A stretch of DNA of 64,000 nucleotides from Apostichopus japonicus (Eukaryota > Echinodermata > Holothuroidea > Aspidochirotida > Stichopodidae): assembly GCF_037975245.1 (NCBI RefSeq), contig NC_092581.1:19490303-19554302 (forward strand), given 5' to 3'. Position 1 is the first letter of the stretch, and each line of letters begins with the position of its first letter. Positions 1 through 13,580 of this stretch are shown one piece after another. The notes beneath the pieces are model-generated. The model saw nothing but the letters and a program-made list of their open reading frames with translations. It made no database searches and had not been told where the DNA came from. A program made the translations under genes and the position numbers.

Positions 1-154
1 GAGTTCCGGTTGACGGCGACCATTCCTCCGCTTTCCCGGCATACGGAGAAGACTTGTCATTTGTGTATAAGGATGGTATTGAAGTTTGAGAGGATCAGCC
101 CGATCATTGTTTCTAAGCTCACAAATTTTGCGCATAAACCTGGCACCTCCTACC

Positions 155-806
155 CAGTGGCGTACTAAGCGGGTGTGGGCGGGGTGGTTCACCGGGTACC
201 AGTCAGGGGTGCCATGCCACACATACCCCACAAAAGAGGGGGATGGGCTCGCCTGGGTACCTTTACGGATTGGGGGGTAGCCACTTGGAAAAGGGGCCCG
301 ATTTGCATTATTACTCATGTTTTGCCCAAAAATTACAGGAAAATATCCGTTAGTTTGACCGAAATGTAGCGGAATCATAAGTATAGTCTGCTTGGCCGTA
401 AGCTCTTACTGCTATCTGGCAACCCTGATCAGTATATGAACTACGCCTAGGCGGCTACTATATATAGCTATAGAGGAAAGGTGGAAATTTTCCCAATTTT
501 TGAAAATCATTGTGGTGGTTAATTATGCCTATCTAAATTGTCTACTAAAAATTGAATATTTTGAACAAACAATAGGAAAGAGGAAGAAACATTCACAAAA
601 GAATGAGAATTCCTGAACATATAACCAGTTCAAAGCTTTGCCAAAGATAGCACCATTTTGCATCTAGGCCACCTACATAAACAAAAGTTTCTCAAGGGGA
701 GAGGGGCACCGCTGCCCTTAGATCCCTCCCCAGGACGCGTCATCCCCTGCACGGAGTGACAACAGAAGGATCCGTCCCAAGTGCCCACTATTCTGGGTAC
801 GCCACT
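155..806. mobile_element. Diverged MITE-like element
   Basis: Left end CAGTGGCGTACTAAG and right end GGGTACGCCACT resemble the termini of the 3015/5211 family. The interior shares the catctaggccacc and ccttagatccctcccc motifs with the 5211 copy. No convincing target duplication was found. Confidence 0.45.
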
Positions 807-3006
807 TCCACTCCCCCTACTCTAGAAACAGATGTATTTAGATAGTGTGTGTTCTTCGCATCTCTCTCTCTCAGTTTCTCTTCTTGCTCTACTCTTTTTC
901 TGCGTGGTAACGGGACTAGCCCGAGCTTGATCAAGCCCCTCATGAGAGGTGGGGTTAGGACAGCTTAGCCCGGGTAAACGTTCACAAATGTCAATAAACA
1001 TACCTTGGGGTGTAAAAGTAACGGTGGATTTTATCAGTTTGCGGTTTCCGCCGCTTTCTTATTTCAGTATCGACATAAACTGTGTTGTATCTTCTAAAAT
1101 TGGTTGTGTGTACAAAGGACCAATGCAGTGAGAATGAAGGAATTACGTAAGGCATAGCTGAGTAGTACACAGTGTAGCTGCCCGCATATATATGCTTACA
1201 TACAGTATAAAGTTTTAGCTGCTGTCTTGAAGACGTTCGTGTAATCGGCAAAGCCCATTATTATTAATATTAACGATATTTTCCTGTACAACATGTCGCA
1301 GGAGACTAAGCAAAGTATGTGGTCGGACGATGAGGTAACAAAGGTTTTGCCCCATGACGTAAAGCGTTTAGTCTACATGCCATAACTTCTTTGACGCAAT
1401 ACTAGCAAAATACACTGATAGTGGAATTTCTTGTTGGCAGCTTGCCAAGAAAAGTTTTTACATCAATGTCCAGTAAATTCAACCGGGTGCAGTATAAATT
1501 GGGTGCGGATATCGAGTTGCAACAAAACCTTTTGCACCATGTCTCGAGCCCAACCATTTTGTGTTAGGGGTTAAGTATATTTCTTTTGGGTAAAGTGTGC
1601 AAATAATTTTTTTCCATAGTTGTTAGAACAATTTTACGAACACAAAGTCGGCATATCTGCTAGAGTAATACTATTATATTTAGGTTTCCATTTTAATTTT
1701 ATTTCAGTTTGGAAACTATGAACGTTTTTTCTTTCCTTGAAGTATTTGGTTACGTTTACACCGCGACAAGTCATACCACCCAAAATATTGCTTTTCAGAC
1801 ATCAATGATTTTCTTGCGCAATGCATTGACTTTTTCAAAGCTGGTAAACGTAGAAAATAGTACGTTTGCACTGCTTGGATGATGTATGCACGTGCCGAAA
1901 ACACTCACTGCCTAGCTGTCGATCGCTGCTCGTATTCTCTGATGGATTAATCTATTTCTGTAACTATATTCTCTGCAAAATCGTGGATTTTTCGCGATTT
2001 TTTAGCTTTGTCACGGTCTGTACCATGAAACGTACCATGAAACGTGTTGGACGTTTTCGCCGAAAACGTATTCATACAAAATACAGTTAACGCATAATCC
2101 TTTGCCCACACTTGCAATCAATTAACTGGTATTTCCAAATAAGTTTTTTTTTCCCCGACAGTTAAGTTTTAATTACAGTCATGGACAGAAATCGAATGCT
2201 ATGCTGATCACATTGAATACGCCCTTAAAACTGTGCCGTTAGTATGAACAGAAGTCTATAAAGTGATACTGAGAATATGTTTAGTACAAAATAGCGATAT
2301 ATAATTTCCCGCGAACCCGGTTTAGACGTTGCCCAAGGTTTTCTAATCATGCCGCTATACCTGGAAACGCGGGTTCAAATTGAAGGGCTTATCTGCGGTT
2401 TTAATTTTAGCTCTACCTATGTATGCTTGAAGCAAGGAGTTGTTATGGAACAACTCCCTGCTTGCAAGCCCGCGTTCGTGGGAACTGCCTATTACCACCT
2501 TGCCCTTCTTGAGGCCGTACATCATTAAATAAAGATAGCATATCCATTATATCCATCATACATAGAAGAAGTGTTTTATCTTAGTTGGATTCTCGGCTAC
2601 TTCGGGTGGAGCGATAACATTACAGAGGTAGCCTAACATAATCTGAAAAGTATACACTCAGTGCTTGGGTGTGCAATGATGTGATTAGGGTTATACTAAC
2701 AGAACAGCACTCTATATCCCCAAAAAGGTTTAAGATGGACTTATTTCACAAATAAATTTCCATATTGCGGGGAGAGGAAAAGTTGTTCGTCTGTATCGGT
2801 GCTGTTCTCACCTCTCTCACTTCAATGGGTCTATATTATTTCATGATGTTAATTAGCGCCACTTTCCTTTGATTATACGCTACCGTCGCTGTACGAAGTA
2901 CTTAGTCGACGGATACAACTGCTTACACTGTCAACTGACTGTGGAAGTCGACTCAATAATCTTCTGTCCTTTATATAAAAATTGACATGAATTATTTATA
3001 CATAGA
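807..3006. other. No gene recognised
   Basis: AT-rich single-copy-looking sequence with only short ORFs; holds the 2425-2469 hairpin preceded by a B-box-like gcgggttcaaatt near 2370 that may mark an old SINE. Confidence 0.6.
2425..2469. repeat. Imperfect inverted repeat (hairpin)
   Basis: gcttgaagcaaggagttgtt and aacaactccctgcttgcaag face each other across a 4-nt loop; the inner 9 bp pair perfectly. Confidence 0.7.
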
Positions 3007-3014
3007 CATATCAA

Positions 3015-3513
3015 CAGGGGCGTAGCGAAGGGGTTTTTGTTGGGGGGTGTGGAGAATTTGATTTGCCGACGGATCTGGAAGTGGTGACTGAAATGGGGGA
3101 GGGGTCTAAGGGGAGGGGGTGTCCCCCTCCCCTTTGGCAATTTTTAGTTTTGAAACGTCCTTAGATGCAATCTGGTGCATATTTTAAGTCAAATTTGATT
3201 TGCCGACGGATCTGGAAGAGGTGACTGAAATGGGGGAGGGGTCTAAGGGTAGGTGGCTACCCCTCCCCTTTGGAAAATTTTTAGTTTTGAAACGTCCTTA
3301 GATGCAATCTGGTGCATATTTTAAGTCAAATTTGGCACGGAAGAAGCTCCTGTTCTCCTTTTCTCTATTCAGCTTTCCTTCTTTCTTCCCCTTCAGCTCT
3401 CTTCACCTTTTCTCCTTTTGCCGACAGACCCAAAATTTGCCGACAGCGACCAAATTATTGGGGGGGGGGGTGTGACACCCCCCCCCCACACACCCCCGCT
3501 CGCTACGCCCCTG
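3015..3513. mobile_element. hAT-type MITE with perfect 8-bp TSD
   Basis: Non-autonomous DNA transposon of 499 bp. It begins CAGGGGCGTAGCGA and ends TCGCTACGCCCCTG, an inverted terminal repeat. The flanks 3007-3014 and 3514-3521 are both catatcaa, an 8-bp target duplication as expected for hAT transposases. Inside is a 137-bp tandem duplication (about 3060-3329) and, near the 3' end, a G-tract/C-tract palindrome (about 3461-3488). No coding capacity. Confidence 0.88.
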
Positions 3514-5210
3514 CATATCAATATAATTACTGCGCAATGAGCAGCATTTGAAGAAGCATATAACATATGTAAAACTACTGACCATGGAACCATTATCACC
3601 ATGTTACTTAGGTCTTCTTGTCGCGTGTTTTTTGTATGTTGTTTATACGTTGCCTGTAAAAATGGTCATAGTTTGTATACATACATAGGAGACATTGGGC
3701 TTGAAGATGACGTGCTGTATATATATATATTCCCTTTCCAAAGGACTTGTGGTACAACACTTGAAATAACACGTACCGTCAGGATCACTTCTTTACAGTC
3801 TTAATGTAAGGGGGTTGGGGGCTGGGGAGGGAGGGGGGATTGAGAGTGGATCAGTTAAGTCTGAGTTTGGTTCTCATTCCCCGGCTCTATCTTTGGTGAC
3901 ATTTCTACAAAATAGTAAATGTAGAAGAATTGAAACTAGAGTAGATTTACATAGTCGCATCAGTGTTTATCTTATATATGATTTCCCTTTTCCTCGGCGA
4001 GTTTGATCCTGAGGAACTGGCAACGTTAATGAATATTTAATCTGTATTTCTTTTCTTTTTTCACCACTGCTGCAGGTTTGCCTTCAAGTAATTTGCTGAT
4101 GTGCGCTCAAACATATTTCTTAGATTATTTTCTGCATTTTTTTTGGTTTACCGAAATCATGGGCTTCCACAGGGGGAAGCAATGATAAAAAAAGAGGCTG
4201 GGGGGGACTCCCTCTGAAAAATAAAAACAGTAAAGCAAACTAACCAATAACCGTGCCCTCTCGTTAGAAATATCCTTAGCTATTAAATGTTCACTGATAC
4301 ATCTAGCCCGTCCCCGAAATGGATATGGTTAACAGGTTCGTTCAATGTAGAGACCAACTATAGGGTCTCTAGTTAAATGTAATTCGGGTTGACAGGTTAA
4401 AAGTTGAACTGTTGACAGGTTATTGAAAACCGAATGTTTGTCCAATCCATTTACCCCCCCCCCCCCCGTCCACCCCCGGAATTGTCTCTGCGGACGCTCA
4501 TCCCGATATGACTATGTACTTTACGAACAATTGCACGTGTTTATTGCTTACTGGCAGTTTAACTGTATCCAATACATTCAAAGTGTTATAACGACTCACC
4601 AGAAATTGTTCTTTCACTCTATAAAAATTCGTCCTAATCATAAACAAAGTAAAGTGCCAAGTCATTCTGAATTGTCTCACACTCATGCAGTCTTGCATTT
4701 GCAATGACAATTGTCACAACGCACACCATTAGTGCAGATGAAGTTCTCATAAACATAATAATTTCACATCGTTTTTAATAGTTTACAATTATTGTAAATA
4801 TTAGTCTCATATCCATCTGCATAAATGGTTCTCTCCGTTCTGCGAAGGCGATAGTGCATTCGCCAATGCCTCTTAGTTAATTGGCGTCATACGTCGTTTG
4901 TCAACTCATTTGGCAAAAACTGAACGCACTTATTAGTGTATTATAAGGTGACTGAATTCCTTGTCCACATAATCTCTGATGACACGTGGACGGTTACGAT
5001 AGGCAGGCATAAACGCGGTACAATGGAGCTGACGGGGTTGGGGTGGACGCCTATACTCTAAAGGGTATATCAGCCCAAACGATGCTCGTCCTCTGACTGA
5101 AAGAAAGATGTATCAGCTACTAACCAATGGGTGCAGAACAATTGGGGGGGGGGGGTGAGATGCGTGGAGATTATAGGGTTGTAAGTTGCTGTAGTAGAGG
5201 TGTGTGCATA

Positions 5211-5626
5211 CAAGGGCGTAGGAACCGGGGGGCTGGGGCGCCAGCCCCCCCCAGTGAAAAATATGGGGGCGGAAGTATCATTCCGCCCCCCCCCCCCCCG
5301 CTTCGCAAGTCAGAAAACCCCTTTTTCATTTCTCAATAAATGATAACAACATTAGTCATTTTAGCAGAAAACATTTTGGCAGAAACAAATCTCATTTGGA
5401 GCACCAAATTTTGCATCTAAGGCCAGGTGAAAATGCAAAATTATTTACAAAATGGAGTGGGTGTTGAAGTGTGCTATATTGCACCAAATTGCATCTGAGG
5501 CCACCTGGAAATGCAAAAAATTTCCAAAGGGGAGGGGTCACCTACTTTCTTTAGACCCCTCCCCCAAGGGCCATCAGTCTTCAGCCCCCCCCCCCCCCCA
5601 CTCAAAAGTACCTTCCTATGCCACTG
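5211..5626. mobile_element. hAT-type MITE with perfect 8-bp TSD
   Basis: Same family as 3015-3513. It starts CAAGGGCGTAGGAA and ends TTCCTATGCCACTG; both flanks (5203-5210, 5627-5634) are tgtgcata. Next to the left terminus is a GGGGGGCTGG/CCAGCCCCCC hairpin. The interior has the family motif around gacccctcccc and two copies of a piece starting at gcaccaaatt. Confidence 0.88.
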
Positions 5627-6470
5627 TGTGCATATAACCAGTTTGAGGTTCAAACATATTTTATCAGACGTATTATGATAGTTAACAGCTTCCCGTATGT
5701 ACATTGACTGGGACGAAAGTTCCCTATAAACATAGTGTGGTTTATCAATGTACTGAAGAACAGTAAAATGACCACATGTCTACTCGTATTGTTGCCCTTT
5801 TATATATACTTTATCTTACCAACAATGATATGATGAATGAAATTATGCCAAAAATTAAGTCACTTGAATAGGTCTATGTGCTTTATCGACAGTGGTTTAC
5901 CTTTCGGACGGATGTACACTAGTCTATAATTGTCGTATGGTACCACAAGAAAGGGCGCGGTTTGTAATTTTCCACCTTTGCGCATGTGCAGACGTAACCA
6001 AGAAAAATCACATCGTGATTCCCTCAGTGTGCACATATCACTTCTCTCTCTATCTCTTTTTTACAACGAACTAATTCATTACTCTTATTATATCCTCTGG
6101 ATGTAATTTTATAAATGGCAAAAACTTCTTCCTTAAAGAAAGAAGTATTAACTATTTATTATCATATTTAGACTGTAAATACGTCCATCCATGATATCGT
6201 GTTTAACAAGTTGTCAAGTAAAAGGATCCGAAGGACGATTTCGATTTCTAAAGACAATGTAACTCTACAACATATGAGTTGTCATCAATCGCTCACTCGA
6301 GTTATACACGTTTGTCAAATTTATTATTAAGATTTTAATCCATTAAGTTTTTGTAAAACTTTTGTTGTCGCGACCTTCTTTCATTATCAACACCATTTCA
6401 CCTCGTTTTCCCTATAGAAATATTATTCAAGGGATATTGACTCTGCAAGGTAAATTATAATTTTATTGGG

Positions 6471-6655
6471 TTCCCGAGTTCGAGTCACTCCAAGATTTAT
6501 GTATATATGTCGTCCAGTTACAGAGTTGTTGACAATTGACAATTCATAATCATGCATGGACGTTAAATATGAATCTAAGAGACTGACTTCGGTCAGCTTG
6601 CGGCTTTGATTAGCCAATGAGGTTTCTTCGCGAGTTCCTGCTTCCAGGAGGGTTT
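6471..6655 (+). mobile_element. tRNA-derived SINE, 5'-truncated
   Basis: Shares its body and 3' end with 28267-28492: B-box gagttcgagtcactcc, gttgacaattgacaattcat, cttgcggctttgat and the terminal gagttcctgctt. The tRNA-like A-box half is missing. Confidence 0.75.
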
Positions 6656-6827
6656 AAACTAAAAACAGGACAATTTTCTGCCACGAATTTCGAGATGATC
6701 GTATATAAAGAAATAAATATATGGTTTCATACAAAGAAATGAGGATTTTACATTCCTGAATATTCCTGAAGATGAAGGGAGGAGAGGGAAATAATTAAAA
6801 GTTTAGTATCTTCAAGTTTATCAATTT

Positions 6828-7078
<251 letters not shown>

Positions 7079-7563
7079 TCATAATATATATATATATTCA
7101 TAATAACTATTGTACATATGGATTATGGTCACAGGACACATTCAAAAGAGAAGGAATTAAAGTTAATAAACCAATTCAGGGGAAGTTGATCAAAGGTATG
7201 ATCTGCCATTTGATGTGAAAGAATTACAAGTTCAACTGGAAATATGTCCATTCTAATCGCCTCTAGTGTGCATGTAAAAATATCGCTGGGAGACATTTTC
7301 AACGCGTCGCGTCGCGCCTAGTGTGAAAGTGCCTTCAGTGATACGCATATATTTTAGGAGATGGTGTATACGTACAACTTATCGGATTTTAGAGCAATTT
7401 TAAAGATGTTTAACCATTTAGATGAATGCATTTTATTCACAGGGATGATATTGATCAATACTTTATGAATGTTTTTACACTAACTCCTTGTGTATACATC
7501 TTAGAGCTTAGACATAGCAATACAATTTCAGGGAACCAACATTTTCAAAGGTTAAGGGGCATG

Positions 7564-7568
<5 letters not shown>

Positions 7569-7628
<60 letters not shown>
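7569..7628. repeat. (TA)n microsatellite
   Basis: Near-pure TA repeat; forms the left border of the module at 7629-7918. Confidence 0.95.
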
Positions 7629-7631
<3 letters not shown>

Positions 7632-7917
7632 TTGGTTGGCGTCTATCTTGGCGCAGAGTGCTCTATGTCCATTGGACAGAGCGGAATATATGTTGATACT
7701 AGATGAGACTAGTGGAACACTAGTAGTTGTAACTCGGAGTTTCACGCGTTATAGCGATCGTCAGACAACTGGTAGCTTCAAGTTATGCTCCATGAATATA
7801 TAGGATCCTCGTCGGGATTACCGGGGATTATACGGTTGTTGGTGTATTGTTCTGCCGGTGTATTCTCTTTTGCGTCCGTTCTGTTGGTGGGTTTGTAAGA
7901 CTTTCTTCGGTGTTCGG

Positions 7918-7918
<1 letters not shown>
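7629..7918. repeat. Unidentified module bounded by two (TA)n arrays
   Basis: 290 bp of ordinary composition exactly between two TA arrays. The minus strand reads AEHRRKSYKPTNRTDAK and on to a stop at 7778. It may be the 3' part of a retroelement, but no domain is recognisable. Confidence 0.35.

Positions 7919-7996
<78 letters not shown>
7919..7996. repeat. (TA)n microsatellite
   Basis: Pure TA repeat; right border of the 7629-7918 module. Confidence 0.95.
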
Positions 7997-8000
<4 letters not shown>

Positions 8001-10428
8001 GTGAGCAGGTTCATTAGATTGTTCTAGTACGGGACCATGTTTACACTTCCTCTTTTTAAGTGATTGGTACGTATTTATTACATTATTAAGTAATTTATAT
8101 TTTAATATTTGATATTAATTTCGATAAAACCACACTTTCTGTGACTAAAGTAAAGATGAGTGTGATATTTAATTGGTTCAAGTTACATCAAAACAAAATC
8201 ACAGTTAATACAAAATAGAGAAACTTTAATTCATAGTAGAAAGAAACCTTTGGGATAAAATCATAATTAATATGTACAATTCTTTATTTACTGTTTTATA
8301 TAGCAATGCTTAACAGTCAAGTGCAAATGTTATGAATAAGTGGTTTTGCAAATTGTACGCACAATGTTGACCTTTCGAACTGATTTCCTAGAACCGAAAG
8401 GGAGAGTCTTGTATGATTAATGATTTACTTTTGTAAAATTAAGTATTAAACATCTCTGATTGATGGAAAGTGAACATGTTATAGCGATGTGCATGTGTAA
8501 ACGTTTTCAGCAACGCGTTTAGCCTCGTTATATAATACAAAGCAGGTATAGTGCAGGGTTGGTGCTTGGTTGTTCTTTAATAATCAAAAGAGGTTTTTTT
8601 TAATTAATTAGGGAGAAAAAAAGCATTGTGCAACAATCTGTAATGCCACACACAAAACAAAATCGATTTGCTTTTCGTTTAACATTTAAAATTAAAAGGA
8701 ATAGGCCTATATACATTTATTTCGAAAATAAGAAAATACATCAATAAACATGCGCAACACGAGAGTCCTCTTTACAACCATTAATGAACACACTTATTAC
8801 TACTCTCATCCCCAAACAGAAGCCCTAAGCTTCCGACTATCGCATGTAGCATATACCTGCTTAACAACTAAGCCTGGCGGGCTATTTTAAGCTCTCTCTC
8901 CACCTCTCTCTTTCTCTCTCTATCCCCATTCAAAGCTTTTAATTATACTACAAAGGTTTGCAAACAAAGCTTAGCTTAACCATCCAAAGAAACATAAGAC
9001 AATGATAATGTTTCCTATTGTCACCCTTGACATTACTCCCCCATTCAAGATGCAATACCCTAACATGCATATTAATGCAACATTATCATTGTTCTGTTTC
9101 TTTTATAACATTCCTTGATTTCATATCGAGTTTATACAAAGTAAAATAATTCAACACATATACAACAATATGATACATATTTATACTCTTAAAAAACTGT
9201 TATCACAATTGTATACATCACATCTATTCAGGTAATCTGCACCATAGTTTTACGAACCTTTCCTCGCCTTAAACAGGAACCTGTACGCCTGTAGTAGACA
9301 CAAATCCCATCTTGTAATTATACTATTCTTATGATTCGCTCGATTTACGTATGTCAGCGGATAATGATCCGTTTCCGAGTACAAAGGGCTTTCCATACAG
9401 ATAAAGGTAACACTTGGTTACCGCTCACAATAAGGCCAAACATCCTCTTTCAATTGTTGAGTATGCGCTGTTTTCTCTTGGGAGCAACTTCTTACATATT
9501 TTTTTTTATAATAATAATAATAAAAAGTTAAAACATTGGCAGTGGATATGTCATTTTACGCCATGGCATATATACCAGGAATATGTTATTATCGCGAACA
9601 CTGCGATCTCCTGTGCTTGCAATTTTTGTCTTACATCACCCTCTTTTCTTTTCTAATTTTTTTGAGAATTTTTTATATTTTTTTCATGATTTTTCTGTAA
9701 AACAGCTGCTGGATTTTGATACAGTTTTCGCTTCCATTCGATACTCAAAAATACCATAACGATTTAAATCATTATCCTAATTAGTTATATTCAGTCATTT
9801 CAAAGCATCAAGAAAATATCTCAACTCTGAACTTTACCGGTTTGCTTAAGTTCAGATGATGTTTATAAGCTCTACAGCAAAATGTCTGGGCAACGAAATT
9901 GAAAACCATTAATGATTACTCTCACTAAGAAAGGTCACTGTTTAGTAACCTGTATATGTCGACATAGCCTATCACAATCTCGCTAGGTCATGTCTATTTG
10001 GACAGCAAACACAAAATATTCTCTTCAATTCTGATATGTGACACATAATATGGTATTTCGTCCCCCCCCCCCCCTCCCTCCCCCAATGGACGCAAATATA
10101 TGCAAGTATAGCAGCTAGAGTTAATTATATTTGCGATGAAAGTGTTGTACACAGTACACCACTCTATATAACTGCCGGTTTAAGTCCAGCCCAATACAGG
10201 CAGAAATCGAACAAATAAGAGCCCGGACCAACCCCTAGTCCAAGTTCGATTCCAAGTTCCCAGAAACATGGTCTTGAATCCCGGGCTCAAATGGCACTCT
10301 ATGTACACGGGTGCTAAAGTGCTCTGATAGGCTGGGTTCGCTCTTCGTGTTGGTAGAAAGGTGGACTTCCTCTGGCCTTAAACATTTGTTGTCAGGTTGT
10401 GATATAATATAACAACATTACAATGCTG
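7997..10428. other. Intergenic, downstream of the GPCR gene
   Basis: No coding similarity seen. Contains a CT-rich run (8890-8920), an ATA-type run (9505-9525) and a poly-C tract near 10063-10081. Confidence 0.6.
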
Positions 10429-10434
10429 TTTATT
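10429..10434 (-). terminator. Candidate poly(A) signal of the GPCR gene
   Basis: Minus-strand AATAAA about 170 nt downstream of the receptor stop codon; position is right for a short 3' UTR. Confidence 0.4.
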
Positions 10435-10605
10435 AGGGAGATGCCATCTTTAAATGGCAGCTCTCTGGTTCCACTGCGCATTTATGTGACCTTTGGACGT
10501 AAACAAGACAAGCGTATAACAGCTCAATGAATCATACATTGACTATCAATATGCAGAAACACAGCGAAAGTCGTTATCAAACTTTTGTCAGCGAGAATTT
10601 CTTTT

Positions 10606-11417
10606 TTAATTTTCACCTATAGAGCTTTTTCTCATGTTTTTCTGGTTCACGATAGCTGTATTTACAATAGACACGCTCGCTGAGTCAGGACCAATCCTGC
10701 TGGTACAACAATGCTTACCGAACAATGCTTTTTGTAGCGCCTTGCGATAACGGTCGTTCTTAAAAGCATAGATGAAAGGATTCATACATGAATTACAAAA
10801 TGCCATTAACACAGACACGTGATAGTACCAGCTACGGAAATCAAGATTCCAACCCAGATTATAAGCTAAAAACATAAATTGATTCGGAGCCCAGCAAATA
10901 GCAAAAGTCAAAACGACAGTCGCTAGCATCTTGACCACCTTCTTTCTGGCTTCGAGTAGCTCCAACGCCATTTTATCATTTGTTCCACTCAACTCCTGTC
11001 CTTTGAGTTTGAGGGCGTTCTCCCTTAAGTTCTTCATAATTCGGTAATACGAAAATCCCATGACAACCAAAGGAATGAAATATATTACCACAAAGTTTAA
11101 CACCCCGTCGAATACCTGAACGAATTTACTGGGCCACGACACGCTACAACTTCCATCCTCTTCGTAAAATATGTACAACATGTATATATTAGTAATAAAC
11201 GCTATAATCCACACGAATATGACCATTATTACGGCTTTGCGGAGAGTAAAAATGGCTGTGTATCTCAACGGGTACATAATACCCACGTAGCGCTCCAGAG
11301 TAACGCATGTCAAATTTAACACCGACGCGACGAAACTGGTCCAGAGAGGAAATTTTGATAAGAACAGCCTGCAGAGCAGATCACCAGCTGTACCTGATGG
11401 AACAGTTATCTCGATTC
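10606..11417 (-). CDS. Class A GPCR, exon 2 (TM3 to C-tail)
   Basis: Second coding exon of a rhodopsin-family receptor; with exon 1 (23184-23442) it gives 356 aa. The exon opens at a tatatag acceptor in phase 1 and ends at the stop codon at 10606. Visible landmarks (full-protein numbering): Cys102 at the start of TM3, ERY at 128-130 ending TM3, Cys177 in extracellular loop 2 as the likely disulfide partner, CWAP at 262-265 in TM6, NPFIY at 299-303 in TM7, then a Cys pair at 323-324 that could be palmitoylated. TM7 has no retinal-type Lys, so it is not an opsin. Predicted job: plasma-membrane sensing of a peptide or small ligand through G proteins. The ligand cannot be assigned from sequence. 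The usual Trp motif of extracellular loop 1 is not visible. Gene family certain; subfamily unknown. Confidence 0.93.
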
Positions 11418-12035
11418 CTATATATACAGCGAGATGGAAGAAGAAAGAAAAAAAAACATAAGTTAAAAATCTCTTATATTTTTCAGATTTTCTAAATTAC
11501 ACATAAAAATCTCTACATTATTAAAGAGAGGGAAAAGAGGGGAAACTATTTAGAAATGAATAATGTTGAAACCAACAATACTTTTTTTTTCTAACTCAAG
11601 AGTAAATTATGATTAAAAAAAACCTATAAAAGCTACGATGATATTTTTCTTTCAATTTTACAACAGAATTAATATGAAATTTTGAATGTAGAAGGTAAAA
11701 ATGTAATCAGTTAGGCTAAAACTCGGCTGCAGGCAAGAACAAAGCAAACATTGAATGACAACATTATCATTCAATGTGTTTTAATATATTAATTAAAGTT
11801 TGCATGAAATATCATAGAAATAGTTCACTTCTCTTTTAACCTCCTGTAAATCCCTTTAAATTATTTAGATAACAAGATAGTATCTTATAAAAAATCAGGA
11901 AATGTTGGATTGCTCAGTTGCTGAAATTGCAGAGCAATTGAACATTTTTCTGCGAAATGTTTAATTGACAACTTATCATATCTCATCAATTCAACATCTT
12001 TGTGCAAAATATTAAATTGTTCCCTTCATTCCAAG

Positions 12036-12613
12036 CAAGGGCGGCGGAACCGGGGGGGCACAGGGGGCACGTGCCCCCCCCCCACTTTTCCTCAGGTTAA
12101 AAATGTGCCCTTTTTCTACATAAAAATTGAGGTGTCTCAAGTCAGCAAGAGGCCAGGGAACCAGAATGAACATTCGGGAAGGGCCGTTTCCGGCCATCTG
12201 AGGGCATTGTAAAACCAAAAATTTTCTTGTACGCTCCGCGCCAACCGATGGTGGCGCTCCGCTCAGATAGCCGTGCATACAACTTTGCTAATCCTGGCTA
12301 TGCCCCTGACTTTTAATGATTTTCTGTGGATCAAACTCAAAGCCTTTTCGAATGGAAACAATTTTTTTAAAGATATTAACAAGGAATAAAGTCTAATTCG
12401 GAATATTCCTACATTAGCAACTAACATGATTTCACATGATAGTATGCATATTTTCCTTGGGGGGGGGGCGTTGATGGAGTGCTGTGTATACACAAATAAG
12501 ATAAGAGTTATAAAGGGTACTAAATAAAAGGCTGCATCAGTCCAATCGAATTTCTGCAAAGTGCCCTTTGATGTCGGTGCCCCCCCAGATTAAAAATGCT
12601 TCCGCCGCCCTTG
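12036..12613. mobile_element. hAT-type MITE with perfect 8-bp TSD, in GPCR intron
   Basis: Starts CAAGGGCGGCGGAA, ends TTCCGCCGCCCTTG, a nearly perfect terminal inverted repeat; flanks 12028-12035 and 12614-12621 are both attccaag. A GGGGGCACGTGCCCCC palindrome follows the left end. A second family-like terminus (ctggctatgcccctg) ends near 12309, suggesting a nested or internally rearranged copy. Confidence 0.88.
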
Positions 12614-13580
12614 ATTCCAAGTGAGCAATTTTCTGCAAAATGTTTAATGAAATGATAATAAGTGAAAAAAATTCAATTCAAAGGGAAAATAGGTCGATGA
12701 ATCCTTATATCCGTCCAACAACTTTACTCTTACAAATGGTGACACACTTTTTTGGGTTTTTTTTTTTTTTGGCTAAGAACATATTTGTCGTGTCAGGTTA
12801 TAAGTACACATTTTATGTTTGCAAAGCTTTTTACTTTGAATTGGTTTCATTTCCCTTGTTGAGTATATATGGACACTTGTATTAGTAAGAGAGAGGGAGA
12901 GGGGGAAGGAAAATGAGAAAGAGTAGATGGTGTTTACTTTGTGACACTGACCCATAGACACTCGATCAATTAAATAACTACATATAAAACATAGCAGACG
13001 ATAAACGCGAGAATTGACCAGGAAGTAGAGATCTCAAATGTATAAAGTTATAAGTAGATAGAGAGGGCAAAACAGAGAGAATTTCAATGGAATCTTTAAA
13101 ATGAATCTTAAAATGAACAAAAAATAAAGCCCTTGTGCTTTTAGCGCTTTGATAGTATGCGTTTATTATTATATATCTTGAAGAGGGGTAGAGAAATAGA
13201 TAGAAGGAAAAAAAATCGATGGAAAGGAAGTTCTCACAGGGACATGATGGCTATATACGCTTGATTTCATAGGAACCGGTTTCGCGATACGTAAACTGTC
13301 CACGAATGGTGAATTATTTGAGGAGTAAATTCCCGTAGAAAGTAGGAAACTAATACAGTCTGCCTATGTATTGAAATATAGTTGTGTTAGTATATTGTCT
13401 ATTATATAGTTTGAGGGTCTGAAGATTCGATTCTAACTGCATTGATCTTCTTTATATATAGGCTGAGTAAGACGAAAACAGAGTAAACAGGTTAAAATAG
13501 ACATATATGGAACAGACAAGACAAATCAAATTATGAAACATTGAACAATTATTATAGTAGAGTTAGACCAAAACATATAA

